Positions 8,389 through 16,964 of a DNA stretch of 64,000 nt are shown here, piece by piece. Source of the DNA: Novosphingobium guangzhouense (GTDB lineage Bacteria; Pseudomonadota; Alphaproteobacteria; Sphingomonadales; Sphingomonadaceae); contig NZ_LYMM01000029.1 in NCBI RefSeq assembly GCF_002896965.1, positions 222,741 through 286,740 of the forward strand. Direction: 5' to 3'. Every line of letters begins with the position of its first letter. The stretch's first letter is position 1. The position numbers and the translations under genes are program-made. The notes under the pieces were generated by a model. It was not told where the DNA came from, searched no databases, and saw only the letters and a list, made by a program, of their open reading frames with translations.

Positions 8389-9597
8389 ATGACAACTGTT
8401 TGCATCGACTGCCGCTATCTTGGGGCACGCCCCAGTGGCATCGGCGAAGTCGTGCGTGGCCTGATCGATCACCTGCCGTCAATGGCACCTGACCTGCGAT
8501 TTCTCCTATTGCGCAATCCCGCCCATTCGGGACCGCTCAGCACGTCGTCGAATGTCGAAGAAAGAGCCGCACCTCAGGCTGCCAACGGACCTGCAACGAT
8601 GTGGTGGCTGTCAAAGGTGGTGCGAATGGACGACGTCGATCTCTTCCATGCGCCATCCAACATCATGCCCGCAGGTTTGGGAATGCCTTGCGTCACGACT
8701 GTTCACGATGTGATGTGGCTCACGCATCCGCAATGGTGCCGTACCGGGCTACGGGGCGCCGTTGAGCGTGGTTTCTATCGCCACGGGATCGGCCGTGCAC
8801 TGCGAAGCGCGGCCGTCATCGCGACGGTGAGCAAGGCCACCGCCGATGCCATTGCAGCTATCATGCCGCAGGCCGCAGCACGCACGACAGTGACGTTGTC
8901 GGGTGTTTCCTCGCGTTTTCACCCAGTTACGCCAGCCGAGCAAACGCTTAAGGCACTGGGGATAAACCCGAAGAGGCGCTTCGTACTGACTGTTGGGCAG
9001 TATGCGCCTTACAAGAATCATGAAGGGGTGGTGCGGGCCTTTGCGCTGGCGTTTGGTGACAGGTCCGATGTCGATCTGGTCATGGTCCAGCGGATGGGAG
9101 ATGGTGCGCGTAAGCTGTTGAATATAGCTGATAGTCTTGGATTGAATGGCCGCGTCATCCTGCTTTCGACCGTGCCGGAACAGGCTTTGGTGGAGCTGTA
9201 TTCGGCGGCATTGGCGCTGCTGCATCCTTCGCTTTGCGAAGGCTTCGGAAATCCGCTGGCCGAGGCAATGGCCTGCGGATGCCCGGTCGTGACCAGCGAT
9301 ATTTCGGCCATGCCGGAAGTTGTCGGCGGCTCTGCCAGACTGGCAAATCCCTATGATTATCAAGAAATTGCAGCGCAACTTAAAGCCGTGATCGAGGCCC
9401 CCGCCGAAACCGCGCGGCTGCGTGAAAAGGGGCTGCAACGCGCTGCGCAACTGACCTGGCGCGCCTTTGCGGCGGCCAATCTTGCCATTTACCGACGTGT
9501 ACTCAACGGGGACACAACGGCACCTAAACGCACCACAGCGCGCCTCGAACGTGCGATGGACACAAGCAGCACGCCATTCAGCATCACCGCTTCGTAG
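8389..9597 (+). CDS. Glycosyltransferase family 4 protein
   Basis: A 402-residue GT-B enzyme from ATG 8389 (MTTVCIDCRYLGARPSGIGE); a frame extension to 8308 adds nothing conserved. It has the acceptor-domain VTTVHDVMWLTHP, the donor-domain start FVLTVGQYAPYKNH and the E-x7-E motif EGFGNPLAEAMACGCPVVTSD. It is transcribed away from the inositol/capsule operon and across the AT-rich gap. Its last 109 bases overlap, tail to tail, the end of a CDP-alcohol phosphotransferase gene on the other strand. It probably acts in the same glycan pathway, which is inferred from position. Confidence 0.9.
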   Translation: MTTVCIDCRYLGARPSGIGEVVRGLIDHLPSMAPDLRFLLLRNPAHSGPLSTSSNVEERAAPQAANGPATMWWLSKVVRMDDVDLFHAPSNIMPAGLGMPCVTTVHDVMWLTHPQWCRTGLRGAVERGFYRHGIGRALRSAAVIATVSKATADAIAAIMPQAAARTTVTLSGVSSRFHPVTPAEQTLKALGINPKRRFVLTVGQYAPYKNHEGVVRAFALAFGDRSDVDLVMVQRMGDGARKLLNIADSLGLNGRVILLSTVPEQALVELYSAALALLHPSLCEGFGNPLAEAMACGCPVVTSDISAMPEVVGGSARLANPYDYQEIAAQLKAVIEAPAETARLREKGLQRAAQLTWRAFAAANLAIYRRVLNGDTTAPKRTTARLERAMDTSSTPFSITAS

Positions 9598-10472
9598 AGG
9601 AAATAATAGAGCGGCGAACCCGCCAGCATCGACACACCCAGCATCAGCGTGCGGTAATTCGCTCCGAGCAGCCGAGGAGGAAGCAAGACGCCCGCCATGC
9701 CCCGCACCACCGATTCCATGCCGCGCCGCCCCGAACCGACCCCGCCCGCCGCTTCCCCTGACCGATCCTGCAAGGCGCTGTCGATGGCGGCCGCATCGGG
9801 AACAAGCCATCCGGCGAGGGCCACGTAGGCCCGGCTCAAAACGCCGGACACTTGCGCCCCGCCCGTTTGCTCCGCGCCCGATCCGGACGACTGGCGCAAC
9901 CATGGCACGCCGTAGGCCCACCATTGATATTGCCTGCGCAGGGCCTCGTAATGGTTGGCCTGCACAATCCGGCTGAACCCTGCGCCCAGCGTGGCCACCC
10001 ATGCCACCGGACCGATCGCCTGCTGCAGATGGAAGCCGAGGACAAGGTACAGCACCACATGGCTTGCATAATCGCAAATGCCGTCGACGATTTCACCCTT
10101 GGGTCCGCTTCGGCCCGTCAGCCGGGCAAGATCGCCGTCGGCTCCGTCCACTACATGCCAGCTCATGTGAATCAGCAGACCCAGCAGCGCCGCGAACGGC
10201 GCGAACGGCTGAACATAGACCACTGCCGCCGCGACCACGAGAAACGCCCCGGCAACCGAAACCATGTTCGGCGTTACCGCCGTATGCGACAGCAGCAGCG
10301 CCAGCCGCCGCGCCAGCGGGTGATAAAGCCTGCGGTTCAAAGCATCCTGCAATTCGCGGGGGCGTTCAGGCAGAACGGCGCTTCGCCCGCTTCCCACCTT
10401 CGCTTTGGCTGCATTAATATCCATCGACATGTGCGCCCGTCTGCTGAACCGTGAGTCGAAGGACTTGGCCAT
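9489..10472 (-). CDS. CDP-alcohol phosphotransferase family membrane protein
   Basis: 327 residues from ATG 10472, which has AAGGGG upstream; starts at 10511 and 10430 are also possible. It carries the complete CDP-alcohol phosphotransferase signature D-x2-DG-x2-AR-x8-G-x3-D-x3-D as DGADGDLARLTGR...GEIVDGICD, with several membrane helices. Such enzymes displace CMP from a CDP-alcohol with a hydroxyl acceptor. With ino1 and a likely CDP-inositol-forming enzyme close by, phosphoinositol transfer is the favoured role, but a CDP-diacylglycerol reaction cannot be excluded. The 3' end overlaps the convergent glycosyltransferase by 109 bases. Confidence 0.85.
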   Translation of the reverse strand: MAKSFDSRFSRRAHMSMDINAAKAKVGSGRSAVLPERPRELQDALNRRLYHPLARRLALLLSHTAVTPNMVSVAGAFLVVAAAVVYVQPFAPFAALLGLLIHMSWHVVDGADGDLARLTGRSGPKGEIVDGICDYASHVVLYLVLGFHLQQAIGPVAWVATLGAGFSRIVQANHYEALRRQYQWWAYGVPWLRQSSGSGAEQTGGAQVSGVLSRAYVALAGWLVPDAAAIDSALQDRSGEAAGGVGSGRRGMESVVRGMAGVLLPPRLLGANYRTLMLGVSMLAGSPLYYFLYEAVMLNGVLLVSIARSRRAVVRLGAVVSPLSTRR

Positions 10473-10568
10473 CCGGTCACCGCCCCTTATACGCCATCCC
10501 ATACGGCGCAAAGAACGCGACTGTCATTCGCCCCTCAAATTCGCGCGTAAATTCGGAAGGTTGCGTAG

Positions 10569-11663
10569 ATGCCCCGGCATGTGATCGCATTCACATCGGC
10601 TCGAACCGCCGAATACCTTGTCGCCGGTGTGCCCGCTGCGGCAAGGGCACTGCGGGAAGTGGCGGCCAACGCCCCCTCCGCCGACGTGGAGTGCGTGATC
10701 ACCACAAGCGACGCATGGACCCCCAGCGCTTACTGCCAGAGCGAATGCGCAAGGCTGGCCCCATCCGTCACACTGCGTACCACGGGCCTTGCCACCGTTG
10801 CCGGGCATGGCGCCACCGTGTTCCTGCGCGGCGAAGACCTTGCCTGTGGCAATCCACGCCTGCCATCGCCTTATCCGGCAGCCATCCATCCCGACCTCGG
10901 CTCAGCATCCCTTCCCTTCGAGCACGAGCGAGACAGCCTTGAGCGGCTGGAACAGGCGGGCCGCACCGTGATCGCCGCAACCGGAAAGCCCGGCGACGGC
11001 ATAGTTTCGCGCCATCTCAACCGCCCTGTTTCGCAGGCCATAAGCCGGCGCTTACTGAAAATTCCGGGGATCACGCCCAATCAGGCAACCATCGGCACGG
11101 CGCTGCTTGGGCTGGCGATGATAGCTTCCCTGCTGCTGGGCGGACAGAACGGCCTTGTCCTTGGTGCGCTGCTGTTTCAGGCCGCATCGATCTTCGATGG
11201 GGTGGACGGTGAGATCGCGCGCGCCACATGGCGCATGTCTGCCCGCGGCGCGATGCTGGACAGCGTCATCGATGCCGCCACCAACCTGTTCTTCATCGCA
11301 GGTCTTACCGCCAATCTGGCGATGCAGGGCAATCTTGACGCCGCTTCTGCGGGAACCGCTGGCCTTGCGATGCTGGCAACCGGCCTGTTCCTGATCGGCC
11401 GCAGATCGCGGGCCATTGGCGGCAACTTCACGTTCGACGTCGTGAAGCATCAGGTCAACGCCCGCCCTTCGCGCCTCATGCAATGGCTGACCTGGCTGAC
11501 GATGCGCGATTTCTTCGCTGCTGCCGGAGCACTGCTGATCGTCGCAGGCTATGCCCACCACGCGCTTGTAGGCTTCGCGGTATGCGCTGCCCTGTGGCTG
11601 GTTTTCGTGCTGAGCGTTCTGGTGCGCACCCGTCCGGGACGACCGATTGCGGCGGGCGAGTAA
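10569..11663 (+). CDS. CDP-alcohol phosphotransferase with an N-terminal extension resembling a nucleotidyltransferase fold
   Basis: 364 residues. The C-terminal half holds the full signature, DGVDGEIARATWRMSARG then AMLDSVID, and several membrane helices. It is preceded by GDGIVSRHLNRPVSQAIS and the stretch KIPGITPNQATI, an arrangement I associate with the transferase half of di-myo-inositol-phosphate-type bifunctional enzymes. The first 130 residues contain VAGVPAAARALREVA and GATVFLRGEDL, which look like a nucleotidyltransferase domain without the GxGxRL nucleotide loop, so a catalytic role for them is doubtful. Transcribed divergently from the first CDP-alcohol phosphotransferase, about 96 bases away. 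Confidence 0.83.
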   Translation: MPRHVIAFTSARTAEYLVAGVPAAARALREVAANAPSADVECVITTSDAWTPSAYCQSECARLAPSVTLRTTGLATVAGHGATVFLRGEDLACGNPRLPSPYPAAIHPDLGSASLPFEHERDSLERLEQAGRTVIAATGKPGDGIVSRHLNRPVSQAISRRLLKIPGITPNQATIGTALLGLAMIASLLLGGQNGLVLGALLFQAASIFDGVDGEIARATWRMSARGAMLDSVIDAATNLFFIAGLTANLAMQGNLDAASAGTAGLAMLATGLFLIGRRSRAIGGNFTFDVVKHQVNARPSRLMQWLTWLTMRDFFAAAGALLIVAGYAHHALVGFAVCAALWLVFVLSVLVRTRPGRPIAAGE

Positions 11664-11666
11664 GCC

Positions 11667-12389
11667 TTAGCGACAGGCGCTCCACCCTCCAACGCGATGG
11701 GCCTGATCAAGATGCAGGTGGTCGGCATGCGCCGCGTTGTAATCCGGTGACAACACGGTTCCGAAACTGCGGCAGGCGCTGTCTCTCACCGTGCGCAGGA
11801 AAGTACCGCGCGCATCCTGCCGCTGCCAGTCGCGCGCTACGCTGATCCGCCGCCCGTCCGACAGGACGAAGGCGGCGATATCTATGGCATTGCCGGTGGC
11901 ATGCTCGCTCCATGATCCGGTGTCACCACCGCCGATCCTGCGGCAGTTCACCGTACCCAGATGCTCGATGCCCACCACGCTTGCATCCAGCAGCGCGCCG
12001 GCCGCAGGCTCCACACCGTTGCGCAGCCACCATGCCAGACCAGCATCGACCGCGCAGGTCGCCTGCGCCCCGGCAGGTCGCAGGGCCACATCCAGCCGCG
12101 CGGGAGCGGATAGAGGCTTGCGGTCGTCACGGCGACATTGCCCCGTTCCCTGCGCGGGAAGCATCGCAGCCGGAATGCCGCTCCGTTCAAGAAACGCACG
12201 ACATGTCTGCAGATCGGAACGCAGCGCCGAAAGCTTGCGCCCGGTTGCCCAGCCGTCGCCATCCTCCAGAGACAGCGGCGCCCACGGATCGTGCGCGGGA
12301 TGGTCGTGCAGCCATGCCCTGCCCATCAGGGCCACGGTCCCCACAAGCAGCAGGACAAGGACGATGCGGTCGAACAGGGACAGCGTCAT
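11667..12389 (-). CDS. Extensin-like C-terminal domain protein, membrane anchored
   Basis: 240 residues starting with a hydrophobic anchor (IVLVLLLVGTVALMGRAWL). The C-terminal part has the pattern of the bacterial extensin-like family, related to M15-type LAS metallopeptidases: conserved cysteines, NCRRIGG, WSEHATGNAIDIAAF and a terminal HADHLHLDQ with histidines suited to metal binding. It probably acts on or near peptidoglycan in the periplasm. The substrate is unknown. It converges on the CDP-alcohol phosphotransferase gene with only three bases between stops. Confidence 0.85.
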   Translation of the reverse strand: MTLSLFDRIVLVLLLVGTVALMGRAWLHDHPAHDPWAPLSLEDGDGWATGRKLSALRSDLQTCRAFLERSGIPAAMLPAQGTGQCRRDDRKPLSAPARLDVALRPAGAQATCAVDAGLAWWLRNGVEPAAGALLDASVVGIEHLGTVNCRRIGGGDTGSWSEHATGNAIDIAAFVLSDGRRISVARDWQRQDARGTFLRTVRDSACRSFGTVLSPDYNAAHADHLHLDQAHRVGGWSACR

Positions 12390-12494
12390 GCCTCACACAA
12401 GTCCTGCCACGGCGCATCGTTGCCGCGCGCATGTTCGCAAGCCTGTGGATAAGCCGTGGACATTCTGCGCATGGCTCGTGGATGGAACGGGCAT

Positions 12495-12527
12495 AAAAAA
12501 AGGGGAGCGCGGATGCGCTCCCCTTTT
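12495..12527 (-). terminator. Rho-independent terminator, strong on the minus strand
   Basis: A perfect 9-bp stem (ggggagcgc / gcgctcccc) with a GGAT loop is flanked by seven A on the left, read as seven T on the minus strand, and four T on the right. It ends transcription of the permease gene, whose stop is at 12551. Confidence 0.9.
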
Positions 12528-12550
12528 CATGTCCGGCAGACTGGTCCGCT

Positions 12551-14116
12551 TCAGGAAATCGGCGGAACCGGCTGACCCGGAGCGTCCTCGTCATCCTCGT
12601 GGACTTCGATGCGGCCCTGCCCCACGTGGCTCTTGCGGTAGCCATAGACGAAGTAGAACACGAGCCCGATGCCGCCCCAGATCGGCAGCACCAGCATCGC
12701 TTCAACCGGCAGGTTGAAGAACAGCGTGACGCAGCCGATGATCGCAATCGGCGCAACCACCCACACCAGCGGCGCGCGGAAAGGACGGTGCCGCTTGGGA
12801 TCGCGTACGCGCAGGATCAGCACCGCAACCGATACCATGAAGAACGCGAACAGCGTGCCCGAATTGGAGATGTCCGCCAGCTGGCCGACCGGCAGCAGCG
12901 CGGCGGCGATGGCCACGAACACGCCGGTGATCAGGGTGACGATATGCGGCGTCTTCCACTTGGGGTGGATGGTCGCCAGCTTTTCGGGCAGCAGGCCGTC
13001 GCGCGCCATCACGAAGAAGATACGGGTCTGGCCGTAGAGCATCATCAGGATGACCGAAGGCAGCGCCAGGTTGGCGGCAAGGCCGATAAGGTCGCCCGCG
13101 CGGGTGTAGTTGATCGCGCGAAGCACGTGAGCCAGCGCTTCCTGCGAGCAGACCAGCGGCTGGCTGCCCTTGGCCGCCAGAGCCGAACACTGCGCGGCGA
13201 ACTCTGCCGAACCGGGCTGCGTGCCCAGTGCGGTCGGCTGCGCGCCGATCGCACCGATCGCACCGGCTGCGACAAGCAGGTAGAACACCGTGCACAGCGC
13301 AAGGCTGCCGATCAGGCCGATCGGGACGTTGCGCTGCGGGTTCTTCGTTTCTTCCGCTGCGGTCGATACCGCGTCGAAGCCGACATAGGCGAAGAAGATG
13401 GAAGAAGCGGCCCCGACAATGCCGAGACCGCTGGTGCCGGCCGGTCCGAACCAGCCGTTGGGGGCGAAGGGGGCGAAGTGCTCGGTATTGAGCACCGGCA
13501 GCGCCAGAATGACGAACATCGTCAGCGCCGCAACCTTGATCGCCACCAGGATCGCGTTGAACGTGGCGCTTTCCTTGGTGCCCAGCATCAGCAGGAACGT
13601 CACTGCCAGGGCGACGACCACGGCGGGCACGTTGATGATGCCGCTGGAAAAGTCGACCCCGGTCAGCGACCAGGTCGGCCCCGCCGCCAGCATCGCTGGC
13701 AGCTCGAAGCCTGTCAGGCTTTTCAAAAGCCCCATGAAATAGCCTGACCATCCGACCGATACGGCCGATGCCGCCACGGCATATTCAAGGATCAGCGCCC
13801 AGCCGACCATCCAGGCCAGCACTTCGCCGACGACGGCATAGGAATATGTATAGGCAGAGCCCGATACCGGCACCATCGATGCCAGTTCCGAATAGCACAG
13901 CGCCGCCACCGCGCAGACCGCGCCGGCGATGACGAAGCTCCACATCATGCCGGGACCGGCCTTCTGCGCCGCCGCAGCGGTCAGCACGAAGATACCGGTG
14001 CCGATGATGGCGCCGACGCCCAGCAGCGTCAGTTGGACAGGGCCTAGCGATCGGTGAAGAGATTTCTTTTCCGCCGTCGCCAGAATGGCGTCGAGCGGCT
14101 TTACGCGTCCGAACAT
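12551..14116 (-). CDS. APC-superfamily amino acid permease
   Basis: 521 residues with about twelve to fourteen hydrophobic helices. The N-terminal segment LHRSLGPVQLTLLGVGAIIG followed by GTGIFVLTA is the TM1 signature of the cationic-amino-acid-transporter-like APC subgroup, and FFAYVGFDAVSTAAEETKNP is the conserved loop and TM6 region. It should import an amino acid in symport or exchange; substrate is not determinable. It is a single gene with its own downstream terminator at 12495-12527. Confidence 0.92.
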   Translation of the reverse strand: MFGRVKPLDAILATAEKKSLHRSLGPVQLTLLGVGAIIGTGIFVLTAAAAQKAGPGMMWSFVIAGAVCAVAALCYSELASMVPVSGSAYTYSYAVVGEVLAWMVGWALILEYAVAASAVSVGWSGYFMGLLKSLTGFELPAMLAAGPTWSLTGVDFSSGIINVPAVVVALAVTFLLMLGTKESATFNAILVAIKVAALTMFVILALPVLNTEHFAPFAPNGWFGPAGTSGLGIVGAASSIFFAYVGFDAVSTAAEETKNPQRNVPIGLIGSLALCTVFYLLVAAGAIGAIGAQPTALGTQPGSAEFAAQCSALAAKGSQPLVCSQEALAHVLRAINYTRAGDLIGLAANLALPSVILMMLYGQTRIFFVMARDGLLPEKLATIHPKWKTPHIVTLITGVFVAIAAALLPVGQLADISNSGTLFAFFMVSVAVLILRVRDPKRHRPFRAPLVWVVAPIAIIGCVTLFFNLPVEAMLVLPIWGGIGLVFYFVYGYRKSHVGQGRIEVHEDDEDAPGQPVPPIS

Positions 14117-14305
14117 GTGGACCCCCGAATTGCGAATGGCGGGAGGCTAACGACAAGCAGCCGCTTGGCAAGAGCCCTACCCCGGAAATTCCCCAGCATT
14201 GTAATATTCTTACAACAATCCGGCATATAGGGCACACCGCTGCGACCGCACGGCCCAAGTCTTGGGATTTGCCGGGGGCCAGATGGGTCGCTAGAAGCCG
14301 GTGCC

Positions 14306-15175
14306 ATGTCCACGACCTTCCAGATCGACACCGCGACCAGCCGCGCAACCCCCACTCCGGCACCGATGAAGCGCCTGACCGTGCCGGCGATTCGCCGCCG
14401 CAAGAAGGACGGCGTGACTGCCGAACCCATCGTCATGCTGACCGCATACACGGCCCGTCAGGCACAGTTGCTCGACGCGCATTGCGACCTGCTGCTTGTG
14501 GGCGACAGTCTGGGACAGGTGATCTACGGGCTGCCCTCCAGCGTGCCGGTGACGCTTGACATGATGATCGCGCACGGCGCCGCCGTGGTGCGCGGCAGCT
14601 ACCATGCGGCCGTGATCGTCGACATGCCCTTCGGCACTTACGAACAGTCCCCCCAGCAGGCGTTCGAGAACGCGGCCCGGCTGCTCAAGGAAACCGGCTG
14701 CGCGGGCGTGAAGCTGGAAGGCGGGGCCGCGATGGCGGAAACCGTGCGCTTCCTGAACGAACGCGGCATCCCGGTGCAGGGGCACATCGGCCTGACCCCG
14801 CAGGCCGTGAACGTGCTGGGCGGCTACAACGCCCGCGGCCGCAGCGATGCGGAAGCCGCCAAGATCGTGGCCGACGCAAAGGCGCTGGACGAGGCCGGCG
14901 CGTTCTCCATCGTCATCGAGGGCGTGGTCGAACCCATCGCCATCGAGGCGACCCGCGCGATCGCCTGCCCCAGCATCGGCATCGGCGGTTCGGCGCAGTG
15001 CGACGGACAGGTTCTTGTCACCGAAGACATGCTGGGCATGTTCGAACGCGTGCCGCGCTTCGTGAAGAAGTATGCGGACATGGCATCGGTCGTCTCCGAA
15101 GCCGCCGCACAGTACGCGGCACAAGTGCGCGACCGCAGCTTCCCCGGCATCGAACAGACCTATCAGCCCCGGTAA
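14306..15175 (+). CDS. panB: 3-methyl-2-oxobutanoate hydroxymethyltransferase
   Basis: 289 residues with the PanB hallmarks: [14 protein letters not shown], the metal/substrate aspartate in [46 protein letters not shown] and [17 protein letters not shown]. It adds a hydroxymethyl group from 5,10-methylene-tetrahydrofolate to 2-oxoisovalerate, the first committed step of pantothenate synthesis. panC is not in the window. An ATG-initiated N-terminal tail of about 25 residues precedes the conserved part, so initiation at the internal methionine before [12 protein letters not shown] is possible. Confidence 0.96.
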   Translation: MSTTFQIDTATSRATPTPAPMKRLTVPAIRRRKKDGVTAEPIVMLTAYTARQAQLLDAHCDLLLVGDSLGQVIYGLPSSVPVTLDMMIAHGAAVVRGSYHAAVIVDMPFGTYEQSPQQAFENAARLLKETGCAGVKLEGGAAMAETVRFLNERGIPVQGHIGLTPQAVNVLGGYNARGRSDAEAAKIVADAKALDEAGAFSIVIEGVVEPIAIEATRAIACPSIGIGGSAQCDGQVLVTEDMLGMFERVPRFVKKYADMASVVSEAAAQYAAQVRDRSFPGIEQTYQPR

Positions 15176-15185
15176 GCGTTACCGA

Positions 15186-16958
15186 TCAGCGCCTCATCAG
15201 TAGCCGGGCCTTGTCCAACAGGGCCCTTGCCTGCGCCGGGTGGTTCCCGCCCGCTGCATAGGCCCGGCCCAGCGACTGCGCCGCGACCGGGCTGGAGCGC
15301 TGGAGACGATAGGCCGCCAGTGCGCTTTCCTGCGCGGCGGCCGGATCGCCGGTAGCCGCCTGCGCCATGGCAAGGTCGGCCAGCAGCTCCACGTCGCCCT
15401 GCCCGCCGTTGTCGCGCAGCCAAGCAAGAATGGTGCGGGCACGGTCGAGATCCCCCGCCCCCGCCGCCAGCTGCGCTGCCGCGCGCAAGGCGGGGCGGCT
15501 CGCCGGGTTCTGACCGAGGTAGGCGCCGGTCATCGCGCGCGCACCGGCAAGATCGCCCGCCATGGCGTACGCGGCAAAGCGCCGCTGGAAGAGGCTTTCC
15601 GGGAAGCGTATCTGCGCGGCCAGCACATAGCGTTCCTGCGCCTGTGCGGCATGACCCAGCGCCAGTTGAACGTCGCCCGCCAGCGCCTGCGCATCGTAGA
15701 AGCCGGGGCTGGCCTTGCGCATCGCTTCCGCCGCCGCCTCTGCCGCGCCGGTCTGGCCAAGATGCAGCAACTGGCCGATCCGTCCGCTGCCGCCCAGCAC
15801 CCGCAACTCTCCGCCAGCAGGCCGCGCCGCACGGTCGAGCAGTTCGCCCGCATGCTGGCGATCTCCCAGCACCTCCCACGCCCGCGCCACGGTAGTGAGC
15901 ATATAAGGCGATGCATTCCCGTCAGCGATATCGTCTGCGAAGCGCAGGATCGCGTAGCGGTACTGCCCGGTCATGACGATGGCCCGCAGCAGCAGTTCGC
16001 GCGCACGCATGCTGTCGGGGCAGAGCCGCAGCGCTTCTTCCAGCGCCTCTGCCGCCGCTTCCGGGTTGCGCGCGGCGATCTCCGTCATGCCGCGCAGGAT
16101 CAACACGGCAGGCTGGTCGTCCAGCTTGCCCTTCGTGCGCGCCAGCAACGCGCGCGCCAGCGCAAGATTGCCCGCCCGCGCCGCCAGCACCGCCTGCAGG
16201 TAATAGGCACGCGGGTTGCCGGGGCTGAGTTCCAGCACGCGCCGCGTGATCGTTACGCATTCGCTGGCATGGCCCAGTTCACCCAACGTCGCGGCATATT
16301 CCAGCAGCACGGCGATGTCGGCCGGATCGCGCATGATCGCGCGCTCGAACCACGGGATAGATGCCAGCAGGCCATAGCGATCGCGTACCAGCTGCCCGCG
16401 AAATTCCAGCGCCCGTACATTTCCGCCATCGAGCTTCAAGGCGTACTCAGCAGCCTCTATCGCCAGCAGATGCTCTCCGCCCGCATAGCGCAGGCGGCCG
16501 ATCTCCACCCATAGCCCGGCATCGTCGGGCGTCAGCGCCACCGCCTTGTCGTATGCCCTGCCCGACGCGGGCAAGTTACCGTCAAGCCGCTCCAGCAAGC
16601 CTAGCGCGCGCCAGCCCTCGGCCGCACTGGCTTCGGTAAACTCGCCCCGGACAAGATAGGGCCGCGCCCGATCCCGGCGGTTCTGCGCCAGCAGCGCCTG
16701 CCCCATGTAGGCGTTGACCTCTGCCGGCGCAGCGCCCTGCTCCAGCGCGGCCCGCAGCTTCATTTCCGCATCGATGCCGTCCCCCCGCACAATGGCCTTG
16801 CGCGCATCGGCGATCAGCGTGTCGACTTGGGAAATCCCGCCAACGGCAACTGGCGTCGCGGTGGTCAGGACGAGAGAGAAGCACACGACAAGCACCAGCA
16901 GCGGCGGTATTACCGCCGCGCCCCATCTTGCCAGTCTCCACAAACGCCCCCCGCGCAT
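15186..16958 (-). CDS. prsT: TPR-repeat protein of the PEP-CTERM/exopolysaccharide regulatory system, PrsT-like
   Basis: 590 residues with an N-terminal hydrophobic anchor (VIPPLLVLVVCFSLVLTTA) and then many tandem tetratricopeptide repeats such as AEVNAYMGQALLAQNRRDRA and its successors to the C-terminus. It follows prsR by six bases and is the last gene of the four-gene set. PrsT proteins are periplasmic TPR proteins paired with the PrsK/PrsR two-component system in exosortase-encoding bacteria. There is no obvious lipobox cysteine at the N-terminus, so it appears to be anchored by the helix. Confidence 0.82.
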   Translation of the reverse strand: MRGGRLWRLARWGAAVIPPLLVLVVCFSLVLTTATPVAVGGISQVDTLIADARKAIVRGDGIDAEMKLRAALEQGAAPAEVNAYMGQALLAQNRRDRARPYLVRGEFTEASAAEGWRALGLLERLDGNLPASGRAYDKAVALTPDDAGLWVEIGRLRYAGGEHLLAIEAAEYALKLDGGNVRALEFRGQLVRDRYGLLASIPWFERAIMRDPADIAVLLEYAATLGELGHASECVTITRRVLELSPGNPRAYYLQAVLAARAGNLALARALLARTKGKLDDQPAVLILRGMTEIAARNPEAAAEALEEALRLCPDSMRARELLLRAIVMTGQYRYAILRFADDIADGNASPYMLTTVARAWEVLGDRQHAGELLDRAARPAGGELRVLGGSGRIGQLLHLGQTGAAEAAAEAMRKASPGFYDAQALAGDVQLALGHAAQAQERYVLAAQIRFPESLFQRRFAAYAMAGDLAGARAMTGAYLGQNPASRPALRAAAQLAAGAGDLDRARTILAWLRDNGGQGDVELLADLAMAQAATGDPAAAQESALAAYRLQRSSPVAAQSLGRAYAAGGNHPAQARALLDKARLLMRR

Positions 16959-16964
16959 CGAAGA

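Noticed and set aside
15240..16514. 424-codon plus-strand frame opposite prsT
   Set aside because: Complement of the TPR-repeat gene; its repeats come from the TPR codons.
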